Under the pieces are notes generated by a model that was not told the origin of the DNA, made no database searches, and saw only the letters and a program-made list of their open reading frames with translations. The translations under genes and the position numbers were made by a program. From an uncultured Christensenellaceae bacterium (GTDB taxonomy: Bacteria > Bacillota > Clostridia > Christensenellales > UBA3700), in contig CALWHE010000002.1 of the NCBI GenBank assembly GCA_944380295.1, forward strand, positions 185,237 to 249,236: DNA of 64,000 bases, in the 5' to 3' direction. Shown in pieces: positions 50,536-59,786 of this stretch (position 1 is its first letter; every line of letters starts with the position of its first letter).

Positions 50536-52746
50536 TTATTCGGAGATGAGTTCGTCTATCAGCTGCTGATAAACTTTTGCGTCCTGCGTCACGCAGGAAT
50601 CCTCGTTCTCGCTGACGAATTTGTTGATCACGGTGTTGTAATTGTCCGTCTTCTTGCCTTCAAGCAGCAGGTCGCTCACGTATTCCTTCAAGGTCTTGCG
50701 CTCCACTTCTATGCTGCTTATCACCTTGTTTCCGTTGTCGTCAAGCACATAAGTGAAATCGTCGTCCAGCTCGTAAACCACGTTCACGTTCACCTGATAA
50801 GGATACTCGTTGCCCAGCACATACCAGGTGTGGTCACCCTCCGCCTGTTCCGTGACGGTGGAGCCTATCTGCGCTTCGTCAAAGGCGTATCCGTTGATCA
50901 TCACTATCTGGATACCGTATGTGTTGATGATGAAGGAAATGCTGCCGTCCGCGGTGACAAAGGTGTATACGGGGGCTTCTATCTTCCTGCCGTCGTTGAT
51001 CTCGGAGCTCATCTGTGCCACAAAGATCTGATATTCGGTGCCCGGCGCTTCGGCGAATTTTTCGTTGTTGAAAGAATTATCGCTCGTGGAGCCGCTCACC
51101 ATCACGACGGCGCCGCGGTTTGCTTCCGTTATCGCCATTGTGCCCACGTCCGCACGCTGAGAGTAGGGCGTTTCCTTATACAGCCTGCGCGCCAGCACCG
51201 CGTATTCTTCCACATAAGAAGTCGCCGTGCCGTCCGGCGTGACCTGATAACTTGTGCTCTCGAACATGCCGCTGTCATCGTTGACCAGATACATCAAGTC
51301 GGTAAACGCTTCGTTGATCGCATATTGTTCGAGCGCCTCTTCATTGCCGGAGTAATCCTCGCCCATCAGCTGCTTGGCTGCGGCAAGGAAGTCCGCCTTG
51401 TAATCGGCGATATACTTGACCATGGCGGCGAGCACGTCCGCATAATTCACGTTTCTGGCGGTGTATGCTTCGGAGAGCTTGTCCGTGACGGAATCGTATT
51501 CCGTATCGGAGATATTGATGCCCAGACCCGTCTTGCCCCAACGCGCCGCTATCTCCTGCAAAACGCCGTTGTCCGCGTCCAGATCGGTATAGCGTTCGTC
51601 GAGATTGTCTATGCCGAGGGCGAGCACGGCACGGAAGTCCGCCACGTCTTCATCACCCAGGCGCGTGGTGAGCGCGGAGAGATAAGTCTGCTGCTCTTCG
51701 GAAAATCCCAGCAGAATGGAGCGCACGTTGAAGTAACCTTTTTCATAGTGCTTGACCACGGTGCCGCCGCTCTCCAAGGAGGAGGCATACGCCTCTTCAT
51801 CGGTGAAACTTTCCACGTTGAGCTGCGCCTGTTTGGTGATGTAGGCGGCGCACTCTTCGTCGCTGACCGTGAGAGCCGCTCCCACCAACTCTTCATACTT
51901 GGCGCTTATCCTGCTTTCGTATTGATTTTCGAGATAATATTGATAGTCGATATGGTTTTCTTCCAACGTTTTTTGCAGATCGTTGTAAGCCGAACGCATG
52001 TTGCTGCGGCGGGTGCGCGCTTCTTCCAGTTTGCCTTCCAGCTCCGCGGTGTCCGCGCCGCCGGCTGCGGCTATCTGCGAGTTGAGGTCGTCTATCTCGT
52101 CCTGCACCTGCTTCATCTGCTCGTTATACCAGGCGTTGAATTGCACGGGCAGCTTGCCGCTTTCCGCGGTGAAGGAAGGATCCGCCACATAATCGGTGGA
52201 CGGAGTCTGCTCTTCGCGCACGGGACGGGCTTCAAGCTCTTCCTGTTCCTCTTCTTCCGCCGGGGTCTGCTCTTCTTCGTTGTCGTTTGCCGCCTGCTCT
52301 TTTTCACGCTCTTCTATATTGGTTTCCCACAGGCTCTTGAATTCCGCATTGGCGCGCTGGATGCAATAGCGCTGCTCATCGTAAGTGAGCAGTTCGGTAA
52401 GTGCGGAATCGTTGGTGAAAGTGACGCCCATATGCTTTGCCACTTCCGCTTCCGCTTTGAGCTGCAACAGCGATTGACGTGCGAGCGAATCGTAAAGATA
52501 TTCAAGCGCCTCTTGCTCCGTCATGCCGTAATATTGCACATAGACGGGACCGTAAGAGGAATACAAATTGCGCAGTTCGCCCTTGAGGACATAGTCGGTA
52601 AGTCCGCCGTAATTGACGGTGGCGACCACCTGATTATAATCCTTCTCCGCATTGGTGGTGATCAGATCGCAGCCGATGAGCGTGCCCGCCACCGCGCCTA
52701 AGACCAATACCACTACCACCGCCAGAGCGATCGTCTTCTTTTTCAT
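50536..52746 (-). CDS. SurA/PrsA-like foldase lipoprotein (PPIase domain not certain)
   Basis: 736-residue lipoprotein; signal helix and lipobox LIGC (Cys26). A SurA_N-like helical region follows (VATVNYGGLTDYVLKGELRN...), containing an acidic linker (about 150-180, EEEQTPAEEEEQEE) and a coiled coil (about 205-265). The C-terminal half (about 290-700) has segments like VVKHYEKGYFNVRSILLGFSEE, the style of foldases, but I cannot point to a complete parvulin core. It would work outside the membrane in protein folding or export. GGAG eight nt before the ATG. Confidence 0.78.
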   Translation of the reverse strand: MKKKTIALAVVVVLVLGAVAGTLIGCDLITTNAEKDYNQVVATVNYGGLTDYVLKGELRNLYSSYGPVYVQYYGMTEQEALEYLYDSLARQSLLQLKAEAEVAKHMGVTFTNDSALTELLTYDEQRYCIQRANAEFKSLWETNIEEREKEQAANDNEEEQTPAEEEEQEELEARPVREEQTPSTDYVADPSFTAESGKLPVQFNAWYNEQMKQVQDEIDDLNSQIAAAGGADTAELEGKLEEARTRRSNMRSAYNDLQKTLEENHIDYQYYLENQYESRISAKYEELVGAALTVSDEECAAYITKQAQLNVESFTDEEAYASSLESGGTVVKHYEKGYFNVRSILLGFSEEQQTYLSALTTRLGDEDVADFRAVLALGIDNLDERYTDLDADNGVLQEIAARWGKTGLGINISDTEYDSVTDKLSEAYTARNVNYADVLAAMVKYIADYKADFLAAAKQLMGEDYSGNEEALEQYAINEAFTDLMYLVNDDSGMFESTSYQVTPDGTATSYVEEYAVLARRLYKETPYSQRADVGTMAITEANRGAVVMVSGSTSDNSFNNEKFAEAPGTEYQIFVAQMSSEINDGRKIEAPVYTFVTADGSISFIINTYGIQIVMINGYAFDEAQIGSTVTEQAEGDHTWYVLGNEYPYQVNVNVVYELDDDFTYVLDDNGNKVISSIEVERKTLKEYVSDLLLEGKKTDNYNTVINKFVSENEDSCVTQDAKVYQQLIDELISE

Positions 52747-52791
52747 CTACGCTTCTCCTTATTTATATTAATAAGTATATGACTATCATTG

Positions 52792-52821
52792 ATTATACAC
52801 TAATCGCGCGGGCGATTTCAA
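52792..52821 (-). promoter_or_regulatory. promoter of the foldase-like gene
   Basis: TTGAAA (overlapping the mfd stop), 18-nt spacer, perfect TATAAT, leader of about 40 nt. Confidence 0.8.
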
Positions 52822-55800
52822 TTATTTTGCCGCGTCAAATCGTATATTTTTGTTAAAATTTCTTCCGTGAGCCTTAGTTTTTCCTTCACTCCGCCCGTGA
52901 ACTTGTTGAAAATGAGGCGCGGCTTCTCCTCCGCGGTCACGGAGATGACCTCGGAAAAGGCGGATATCGCCTCCAAATACCCCTCTTTGCGGTATATCCT
53001 TTCGTCGGCAAAGACCAGCTGTCCGGCGTGCTCCGAGAGCGTCACTTTCGCCACGCCCGTGCGGCATGCCAGCGTGCGGATAAGCCCCACGCTCACCAGA
53101 TTTTCCAGCTCCTTGGGCGGCTTGCCGTATGTGCCTTTCAGGCGCGCGAGCAACTCGTCCGCCTCCTTGCGGCTCTCCAATGCGGCGATGTCGCGGTAAA
53201 CTTTGAGCTTGTCGTCCGCGTCGGCGATGTAACGGCTGTCCAGATATGCGTCTATGTCCACGCTCACTTCCGCCTCCACGTCGCTGCCGCGCTCGCCGCG
53301 CAGCTCTTCCACGCACTCTTTGAGCAGTTTGCAATACATGTCGTAACCCACTTTTTCTATGTGTCCGTGCTGCTCTCTGCCCAAAATATTGCCCGCGCCG
53401 CGTATTTCCAGATCGCGCATGGCTATCTTGAAGCCGCTGCCCAATTCCGTGTAATCCATCAGGCTTTTCAGCCTCTTCACCGCGTCGCCCGTCATCACGG
53501 CGCCGGAGGTTGTGAAGTATGCGTATGCAAGCCTGTCGCGCCTGCCCACCCTGCCGCGCAGTTGATAAAGCTGCGCCAAGCCCAGTTTGTCCGCGTCGCA
53601 GACGATGAGCGTGTTGGCGTCGGGCACGTCTATGCCGTTTTCTATGATGGTGGTGCACACCATCACATTCGCCTCGCGGTTGTAAAAGGCGCGCAGACTG
53701 TCTTCAAGCTGCACCGAATCCATCTGTCCGTGCCCCACGACCACCCGCGCCTGCGGCACCAGCTCCGCTATGCGCGCCGCCATGCTCTCTATGCCCTGCA
53801 CGCGGTTGAAGAGTATATACGTCTGTCCGCCGCGCGCTATCTCCCTGCTCACCGCATCTTTCAAAAGCGCGTCCGTGAGCTCCGTGACGTAAGTCTGCAC
53901 GGGCAGGCGGTTTTTGGGCGGCGTTTCCAAAAGACTGATGTCCCTGATGCCCGTGAGCGCCATGTTGAGCGTGCGCGGAATGGGAGTGGCGGAAAGAGTG
54001 AGCACGTTCACGCTTTTTTTCACCGCTTTGAGCTTTTCTTTTTGCTCCACTCCGAAGCGCTGTTCTTCGTCCAGCACCAAAAGCCCCAGATCGTGGAAGC
54101 GCACGTCTTTGCCCAACAGTCTGTGCGTTGCCACCGCTATCAGCGACACTCCCGTTGCCAGGCGTTCCAGCGAACCCCTTATCTCCTCCGCGCTCTGATA
54201 GCGCGTGAGCAGCTCCACTTTAAGCCCCCAGGGCGCAAAACGGGCGGAAGCGGTGTTGTAATGCTGACGGGCAAGCACGGTGGTGGGCGCCATTATGACC
54301 GCGCTCTTGCCGTCTGTGACCGTTTTGAAAACGGCGCGCAGCGCCACTTCCGTCTTGCCGTAACCCACGTCGCCGCACAACAGCCTGTCCATGACAATGC
54401 CGCGCTCCATATCCGATTTGATCTCGTCCGTGGCGCGCCGCTGATCGGGCGTTTCCTCATATTCGAAAGACTGCTCGAACTCCGTCTGCAACGACGTGTC
54501 CGGACTGTATTTGAATCCCTTTGCCTGCATGCGCTCGGAATAAAGCTGCACCAGGTTTATCGCCATTTCGCGCAGCGATCTTCTCACGCCTTCTTTGAGC
54601 TTTTCAAATTCTTTGCCGCCCAGTTTGGAAAGGCGCGGCGCCCTCTCGCTACCCGAATAACGGCTCAGCCGCCCCGTTTGGTCTATGGGCACATAGAGCA
54701 TGGCTCCGCCGGCGTATTCTATGGCGATGTAATCGCGCTCGGAATCGGAAAAACTCTTGCGCGTGATCCCCACGCATCTGCCTATGCCGTGCACGTCGTG
54801 CACGACATAATCGCCCATCTTGGGCACGGAAAAAGGCGCGCGGGAACGCACGGGCGCCGCCATGCCGCTCCGCCTGATGATGTCTTCTCTGCCGATGACC
54901 ACAAGTTTCGCGCCCGGATAGCACACGCCGCGCCGCAGGGCGATTGGGGTGACATGCACGCCCGTCTGCACGCCGAGTTCGTCCTCGCAGGCGCAAGCCA
55001 CTTCCTCGTCGTTCAGTCCGGAAGCCAGCGTCCGCGCGGTGCGCGGATCGCCCATGCACAGCACCACGTTGAACCCGGCGGCGCGGAAGTTGCGGATGTC
55101 CGCGTAAAGCGTCTTGTAATTGAGCGTGTAATCGGCAAGCGGCGCGCAGCGCGGCTTGAAAATGCGCTGCGGATCGAACAGCCGCGCCGTGGAAGTCAGG
55201 CTGCAAAAATTTACTTTGGGAAAGGGCGCGAACATCTTGACCAGATCGCCCGCGCCGCGCAGCACGCCGGCATGCGAAGGCAGAGTTTCCCCGTCTTCAC
55301 ACAGCGCCTTGACGCGCGCCTTGTGCTCTTCCAGATAAAGTTCCAGTTTGTCTGCGACCAGTCCGTCCTCTTCAAACGCCACCACGCCGCCTTCCGGCAT
55401 ATAGGCGGTAACGTCCGCGCAGCCGGCTTTGTAAAAAGGCAGCAGCCATTGTCCGCCCTGATCCGATCTTCCCGCCGCTTCCAGTTCCGCGATGATGGCG
55501 GCGCGGCGCTCGCTTGAAGCCGCCTTCCCCTTTTTGCTTTCCTTTTTCGCCTTTTCCAGGGCGGCGTTCCATTCTCTGTCCGTGAGCAAGAGATCGTTGC
55601 AGGGAAAAACTTCCAGCTCTTCCTTTTCCGCCACGGTCATCATGCTCTCCGGATCGTAAAGTTTGATGCTCTCTATCTCGTCGCCCCAAAAGCTCACCCT
55701 CACCGGCAAGTCCGCGTCCGGCGGAAAGATGACCAGCGTGTCGCCCGTCACGGAATAAGAAGCGTGCTCTTCCGCCTTCGCTTCACGCGTATAGCCCAGC

Positions 55801-56261
55801 TCCGCCAGTTTGTCCGCCAGGACGGTGAGGTCGAGCTCTTCCCCCTTTTTCAGGCGCACCGCCGCGCCGAGCAGGCGCTCCGGAGCGGGATAATATTCCG
55901 CCAAAGCCTGCGGCGTGGTGATCACGCAGTCGTATTCGCCGCGCGCCATGCCCGCCAACACTTTGAGCCGCGCCGCCACGCGCGAGTGCTGGAACGCCTT
56001 GCGGAAGATGAGCAGATCGTCTTTGCGATCGAGCACCGCCGTGCGCGGACAAAAGGACGATATGCGCTCATACATGAGATTTTGTGTGGGCGAATCGGGC
56101 ACCACATACAAAACGAATCGCCCCAGGTGCGTGGCAACGTGCGCCCTTTCGGAAGCTCCGAGGGCGACGACGGCGCAGCTTTTGCCCGCGTTTACAAAGT
56201 TGTAAAGCTCGGCAAGTTCTCCGCCCAAAGCACGCAGATCGAGCAGTTTTTCCAGATCCAT
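52818..56261 (-). CDS. mfd: transcription-repair coupling factor Mfd
   Basis: 1147 residues, as expected. It removes stalled RNA polymerase and recruits UvrA. N-terminal UvrB-like region (about 1-450), RNA-polymerase-interacting CarD-like domain (about 480-550, KMGDYVVHDVHGIGRCVGI), helicase with Walker A GDVGYGKTE (near 632) and DEEQ (near 731), then the C-terminal TRCF domain that masks the UvrA site. It follows pth with a 1-bp gap in the tadA-pth-mfd operon. Confidence 0.97.
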   Translation of the reverse strand: MDLEKLLDLRALGGELAELYNFVNAGKSCAVVALGASERAHVATHLGRFVLYVVPDSPTQNLMYERISSFCPRTAVLDRKDDLLIFRKAFQHSRVAARLKVLAGMARGEYDCVITTPQALAEYYPAPERLLGAAVRLKKGEELDLTVLADKLAELGYTREAKAEEHASYSVTGDTLVIFPPDADLPVRVSFWGDEIESIKLYDPESMMTVAEKEELEVFPCNDLLLTDREWNAALEKAKKESKKGKAASSERRAAIIAELEAAGRSDQGGQWLLPFYKAGCADVTAYMPEGGVVAFEEDGLVADKLELYLEEHKARVKALCEDGETLPSHAGVLRGAGDLVKMFAPFPKVNFCSLTSTARLFDPQRIFKPRCAPLADYTLNYKTLYADIRNFRAAGFNVVLCMGDPRTARTLASGLNDEEVACACEDELGVQTGVHVTPIALRRGVCYPGAKLVVIGREDIIRRSGMAAPVRSRAPFSVPKMGDYVVHDVHGIGRCVGITRKSFSDSERDYIAIEYAGGAMLYVPIDQTGRLSRYSGSERAPRLSKLGGKEFEKLKEGVRRSLREMAINLVQLYSERMQAKGFKYSPDTSLQTEFEQSFEYEETPDQRRATDEIKSDMERGIVMDRLLCGDVGYGKTEVALRAVFKTVTDGKSAVIMAPTTVLARQHYNTASARFAPWGLKVELLTRYQSAEEIRGSLERLATGVSLIAVATHRLLGKDVRFHDLGLLVLDEEQRFGVEQKEKLKAVKKSVNVLTLSATPIPRTLNMALTGIRDISLLETPPKNRLPVQTYVTELTDALLKDAVSREIARGGQTYILFNRVQGIESMAARIAELVPQARVVVGHGQMDSVQLEDSLRAFYNREANVMVCTTIIENGIDVPDANTLIVCDADKLGLAQLYQLRGRVGRRDRLAYAYFTTSGAVMTGDAVKRLKSLMDYTELGSGFKIAMRDLEIRGAGNILGREQHGHIEKVGYDMYCKLLKECVEELRGERGSDVEAEVSVDIDAYLDSRYIADADDKLKVYRDIAALESRKEADELLARLKGTYGKPPKELENLVSVGLIRTLACRTGVAKVTLSEHAGQLVFADERIYRKEGYLEAISAFSEVISVTAEEKPRLIFNKFTGGVKEKLRLTEEILTKIYDLTRQNN

Positions 56262-56262
56262 T

Positions 56263-56781
56263 TTATTCTTCTATCTTTTCCAAAATAAAGCGCGCGGCTT
56301 GCTCTATCGCCGGCAGCAGTTTTTCTTCATCGTCTTTTATGTCGGAGAGCACATAGTCGGCAAGCGGCACGCTCTTGTCCACCCCCACGCCTATGCGCAG
56401 GCGCGGGATGTCCGTCCTGCCCGTAAGCGCCACGATGTTGCGCATGCCGTTGTGCGTGCCCGCAGAGCCGGAAGGACGGAAGCGCAGGCTGCCCGGCGGC
56501 AGGTCTATGTCGTCGTAAACGATGAGCATTTCCTGCGGTTTCACGCCGTAATGCGCCATCAGGGCGCGCACGCTCTCCCCGGACAAATTCATATAAGTGA
56601 GCGGCTTGGCGATCACGGTCTTTTTGGAATGCACATAAGTTTCGCACACCAGCGCGGAACATATCTCCTTGTCCGCCCTTTTGCCCAGCATTTCCAACAG
56701 CTTGTCCACCGCCATAAAGCCCATGTTATGGCGCGTGCGCGCATATTTTTCTCCGGGATTGCCCAAGCCCACTATCAGCAT
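56263..56781 (-). CDS. pth: peptidyl-tRNA hydrolase
   Basis: Recycles peptidyl-tRNA dropped from ribosomes. 172 residues. VGLGNPGEKYARTRHNMGF includes the catalytic His18; the DDIDLPPG motif and RPSGSAGTHNGMRNI complete the active site. The frame is open upstream for 69 codons, but the family start MLIVGLGNPG is clear. Overlaps tadA by 7 bp. The pth-mfd pairing is common in Firmicutes. Confidence 0.96.
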   Translation of the reverse strand: MLIVGLGNPGEKYARTRHNMGFMAVDKLLEMLGKRADKEICSALVCETYVHSKKTVIAKPLTYMNLSGESVRALMAHYGVKPQEMLIVYDDIDLPPGSLRFRPSGSAGTHNGMRNIVALTGRTDIPRLRIGVGVDKSVPLADYVLSDIKDDEEKLLPAIEQAARFILEKIEE

Positions 56782-57227
56782 CTCGTTCTGTGCTCCTTGA
56801 AAAAATCTTTGAGTATCGCGCCGCACTCCTGCGCCATTATGCCGCCCGTGACGCGCGGACGATGATTGAACCGCTTGTCCTCCGGCAGGTCGTAAAGCGT
56901 GCCGCAGCAGCCCGCCTTGGGATCGTAAGCGCCAAAATAAATGTTGTCTATGCGTGCGTTTATCAGCGCTCCCGCGCACATGGGGCACGGCTCCAAAGTC
57001 ACATAGATGTCACAGCCGGTCAGGCGCCAGTCGCCCACGGCGCGGCATGCCTTTTCTATCGCCACCATTTCCGCATGGAAATTGGCGCACCCGTAACGCT
57101 CTTTACGGTTATACGCCTTGGCAATTATCTCTCCGTCTTTTACTATCACCGCGCCCACCGGGACTTCACGATGTCTGACCGCCAGCTTTGCCTGGTGCAG
57201 CGCCGCTTTCATGAATTTTTCATCCAT
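56775..57227 (-). CDS. tadA: tRNA-specific adenosine deaminase TadA
   Basis: Converts A34 to inosine in tRNA-Arg(ACG). 150 residues. Zinc site and catalytic Glu in HAEMVAIEKA (His51, Glu53) and PCPMCAGA (Cys81, Cys84), with the TadA-typical NARIDNIYFGAYDPKAG. Overlaps the M14 peptidase by 8 bp and pth by 7 bp, so these genes are cotranscribed. Confidence 0.95.
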   Translation of the reverse strand: MDEKFMKAALHQAKLAVRHREVPVGAVIVKDGEIIAKAYNRKERYGCANFHAEMVAIEKACRAVGDWRLTGCDIYVTLEPCPMCAGALINARIDNIYFGAYDPKAGCCGTLYDLPEDKRFNHRPRVTGGIMAQECGAILKDFFKEHRTRC

Positions 57228-58053
57228 CGGCTATATCTTGCACAAAACGCGAGCAAATGTCAAGCACTTGCGCGTTGCGCGCATAAATTGCCTCAACGTC
57301 TTCATAAAGCTGAGCGTAAGAGCGCGCGCTCTCGCCAACCTCCACCGTAAGTCCGGGTAAAAACGAGGTGGCGACAAACCAATCTTTGAAACCGCCCGCG
57401 CTGCCGGAAGACTCAAAAACGCCGTAACCCGTTGCCGTGCCTATCTCCCGCGCCAGCTGCGGATAAGGATCGGCGCATTCAAAGCCTTTGTATATGACCT
57501 CGCCCTTGGCGTGATAACTCAGCGTGACGCGGGGCTGGATTTTCAGACAAAAATCGTGCAGCGCCCTGCTCTCGGGCTGGTCGAGCGGATATGCGCCGAT
57601 ATAATTGCCGGGCGCGGGATATGTCACGTTCTGCGCGCCCGTGCCCCAGCGCGCGGGAAAATTCACATTGAGATCCACCGCGTTCGCGTTGGCTTTCCAC
57701 AGAGAAAAATCCGTGCTGCCGCCATTGATCTCAAACACATAGCGGCGTTTTTCTTCATCCGCTATCGAATCAAGCCCGCGCAGGCACAGCTCCACGCCGT
57801 CAGGGTCTGTCATGGGCAGACACCACACGCCCGCGCTGCCGGAATACTCTTCCATCATGCGCAGCACCACCGGCGCGGTCACGCCCTCACGCGCGTGGAT
57901 AGCCGCCTGTATCAGGATCTGTCCGCCGGAAAAAGACCCTTTGAAAACGCCGTATATGGGGCGCCCCAGCACGCTGTATCCCACAACGAACACCCGTGCG
58001 CCGCCGCTTTTGAGCCGTTCCAGGCTCTGCTCGTAATCCTGCCAAGTGAACAT
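57220..58053 (-). CDS. M14-family zinc carboxypeptidase
   Basis: 277 residues, no signal peptide. Zinc ligands H53 and E56 in AAIHAREG and H181 in TLSYHAKG; DLNVNFPARW provides the DLNxNF substrate segment, and LTVEVGE has the catalytic Glu (E238). Members with this compact form cleave gamma-D-Glu-meso-diaminopimelate bonds in peptidoglycan fragments; without a signal peptide, a role in recycling imported muropeptides fits best. TATAAT ends 5 nt before the ATG with no SD. Confidence 0.9.
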   Translation of the reverse strand: MFTWQDYEQSLERLKSGGARVFVVGYSVLGRPIYGVFKGSFSGGQILIQAAIHAREGVTAPVVLRMMEEYSGSAGVWCLPMTDPDGVELCLRGLDSIADEEKRRYVFEINGGSTDFSLWKANANAVDLNVNFPARWGTGAQNVTYPAPGNYIGAYPLDQPESRALHDFCLKIQPRVTLSYHAKGEVIYKGFECADPYPQLAREIGTATGYGVFESSGSAGGFKDWFVATSFLPGLTVEVGESARSYAQLYEDVEAIYARNAQVLDICSRFVQDIADG

Positions 58054-58058
58054 GCTGC

Positions 58059-58064
58059 ATTATA
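58059..58064 (-). promoter_or_regulatory. -10 box of the M14-tadA-pth-mfd operon (probably leaderless)
   Basis: Perfect TATAAT, then 5 nt to the ATG. The -35 is weak (GGGACG at 18 nt), so confidence is lower than for the other leaderless promoters. Confidence 0.6.
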
Positions 58065-58149
58065 TGCGGAAAAGAAAAAAGGCGTCCCTGCGGCAAGGCG
58101 AAAAACCTTTTGCGATATTTTTGCCGTCACGCCCGCGCCAAGCGCAAAC

Positions 58150-58623
58150 TCACTTGTGATAACTCCCTCCGCCGGCTATCATAAAAGCCCGGTATATCTG
58201 CTCCGTGAGGATGAGGCGCATGAGCTGATGGGGATATGTGACCTTGCCGAAAGAAACGCGCGCGTCCGCGCGGGCGATGACTTGCGGAGAAAGTCCGTAA
58301 GAGCCGCCGATGACCAAGGTCACCTTGCTCACTCCGGAAGAAGGCAGCGCGGTGAGCAGCGCGGAAAATTCCGGGCTTGAAAGCTGTTTACCCTCTATGC
58401 AGAGCGCTATCGCGTAACCGGACATCTGCGCCAGCAGCCGCTGCCCTTCCCGCTCTTTCACCGTTTCCACGTCGGCGGCGCTTTCGGAAGCCAGAGGCTC
58501 TTCCGCCACCTCATGCACGGAAAATTTACAAAAACGCGAGAGGCGCTTGGCATATTCCGCCACGCCCTCTTTGAGATAATTTTCTTTGAGTTTGCCCACG
58601 CAGAGCACGGTCACGGATAACAT
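58150..58623 (-). CDS. rlmH: 23S rRNA m3-pseudouridine-1915 methyltransferase RlmH
   Basis: 157-residue SPOUT methyltransferase. TVLCVGKLKENYLKEGVAEYAKRLSRF is the family N-terminus, LVIGGSYGLSPQV the SAM-binding knot, and PHQLMRLILTEQIYRAFMIAGGGSYHK the conserved C-terminus. The start overlaps the CPBP stop by one base (TAATG). Third gene of the walJ-CPBP-rlmH operon, matching the usual closeness of walJ and rlmH in Firmicutes. Confidence 0.97.
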   Translation of the reverse strand: MLSVTVLCVGKLKENYLKEGVAEYAKRLSRFCKFSVHEVAEEPLASESAADVETVKEREGQRLLAQMSGYAIALCIEGKQLSSPEFSALLTALPSSGVSKVTLVIGGSYGLSPQVIARADARVSFGKVTYPHQLMRLILTEQIYRAFMIAGGGSYHK

Positions 58624-59786
58624 TATTGCACAAATCCCAAAATGGTGTTGAGCACAAAGATGACTCCCGGCAGCGCAAAACAGACGATAAGCCCCTTGAT
58701 CTCTTTTTTGTCGTCTTTTTTATCTTCGCTTTCAAAGCGCTGGATGAGCATTTCCTTGATCTCCGGCGTGGCGGCATTGGCGATCTGCGAGAGGCGGAAA
58801 GCCTCTTCTTCCTCTCTTTTTTGCCGTTCCTCGTCCGATTCAAACAAAAGTCTGAGGCGCATATCCCACGCCTTGGGCGAAGCGCCTTTGACCGCTTTCA
58901 GCTCCTCTTCCACGCCGCGCGCCTTGATCGCCAGGCGATACAAAAGATAGCACAGCCCCAGCAAGACGGCGATACCGCCCACGGTGGCGCCCGCCATGAT
59001 GCCCGCCGCCGTCCCGGTTATCTCGATATAATCGATGCCGGAAGAAGTGAGGGCGAAGTCCAAAAGCAAAACGGCAATATTGGATACGAAGTGCTCTATC
59101 ACGCTCGTCCACAGGCTGCGCGTGACGTAATAAGTCCAGCAGGTGATCATGCCGATGAAGAATTGATAGACCAGCTGCACGGGAGAGCCGTGCATGAGCG
59201 CAAAAAGCAGCGAGCTGAGCAGCATTCCGAACACATATCCCCTGCCGGCAAAACCGCGCGACACATGCCCGCGGAAGAGGAATTCTTCCACCACGGCGGG
59301 CAAAAGCGCGGTGACCGCGGCATATGCTGCCAAAACGCCCGCATTCTGCGCGCTGGGCACGACGGTGGACTCAAAGCCCAGAGCGGAAAATCCCGAATTG
59401 ATGAGAGTGGCGATCGGTGAAAAAGCCGGCAGCATGAACAGACCGATAAAGACGGCAAGCACCAAATACACGGGCTTGGTTTTGCCGCCCAAGCCGCAAT
59501 TTGTCCACACGCGGCGTCCCTTTATTTTGGAATACAAAAAAGGCGCGGCAAAAAACGCAAGCTCGTTGAGCGCCACCACAATACACGAGTATGCGGGCGA
59601 TTTGTCAAAGGCGTTTTCCGCCTCTTCGCCCATGGGCACGTCCGTTATCTGCAAGACCACGGAAAACAAAAACTGCAACAGCAGCATGACGATATACGCG
59701 CCGATAAAGATCGCCGCCGCGTCGTATAAACCGCACTCTTTTTCAAGCGGCTTGTTAATTTGCGTTTCACCGTTTTTTTTGCTCAT
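58623..59786 (-). CDS. CPBP-family intramembrane metalloprotease
   Basis: 387 residues, about eight membrane helices. The three Abi motifs are present: EEFLFRG (about 167-173), LLFALMHGS (about 196-204) and SVIEHFVSN (about 229-237). Long soluble basic/acidic tail (about 290-365) with EEEEAFRLSQIA precedes a final helix. Members process prenylated or peptide substrates or act in bacteriocin immunity; the role here is unknown. ATGA overlap with the walJ gene. Confidence 0.9.
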   Translation of the reverse strand: MSKKNGETQINKPLEKECGLYDAAAIFIGAYIVMLLLQFLFSVVLQITDVPMGEEAENAFDKSPAYSCIVVALNELAFFAAPFLYSKIKGRRVWTNCGLGGKTKPVYLVLAVFIGLFMLPAFSPIATLINSGFSALGFESTVVPSAQNAGVLAAYAAVTALLPAVVEEFLFRGHVSRGFAGRGYVFGMLLSSLLFALMHGSPVQLVYQFFIGMITCWTYYVTRSLWTSVIEHFVSNIAVLLLDFALTSSGIDYIEITGTAAGIMAGATVGGIAVLLGLCYLLYRLAIKARGVEEELKAVKGASPKAWDMRLRLLFESDEERQKREEEEAFRLSQIANAATPEIKEMLIQRFESEDKKDDKKEIKGLIVCFALPGVIFVLNTILGFVQ

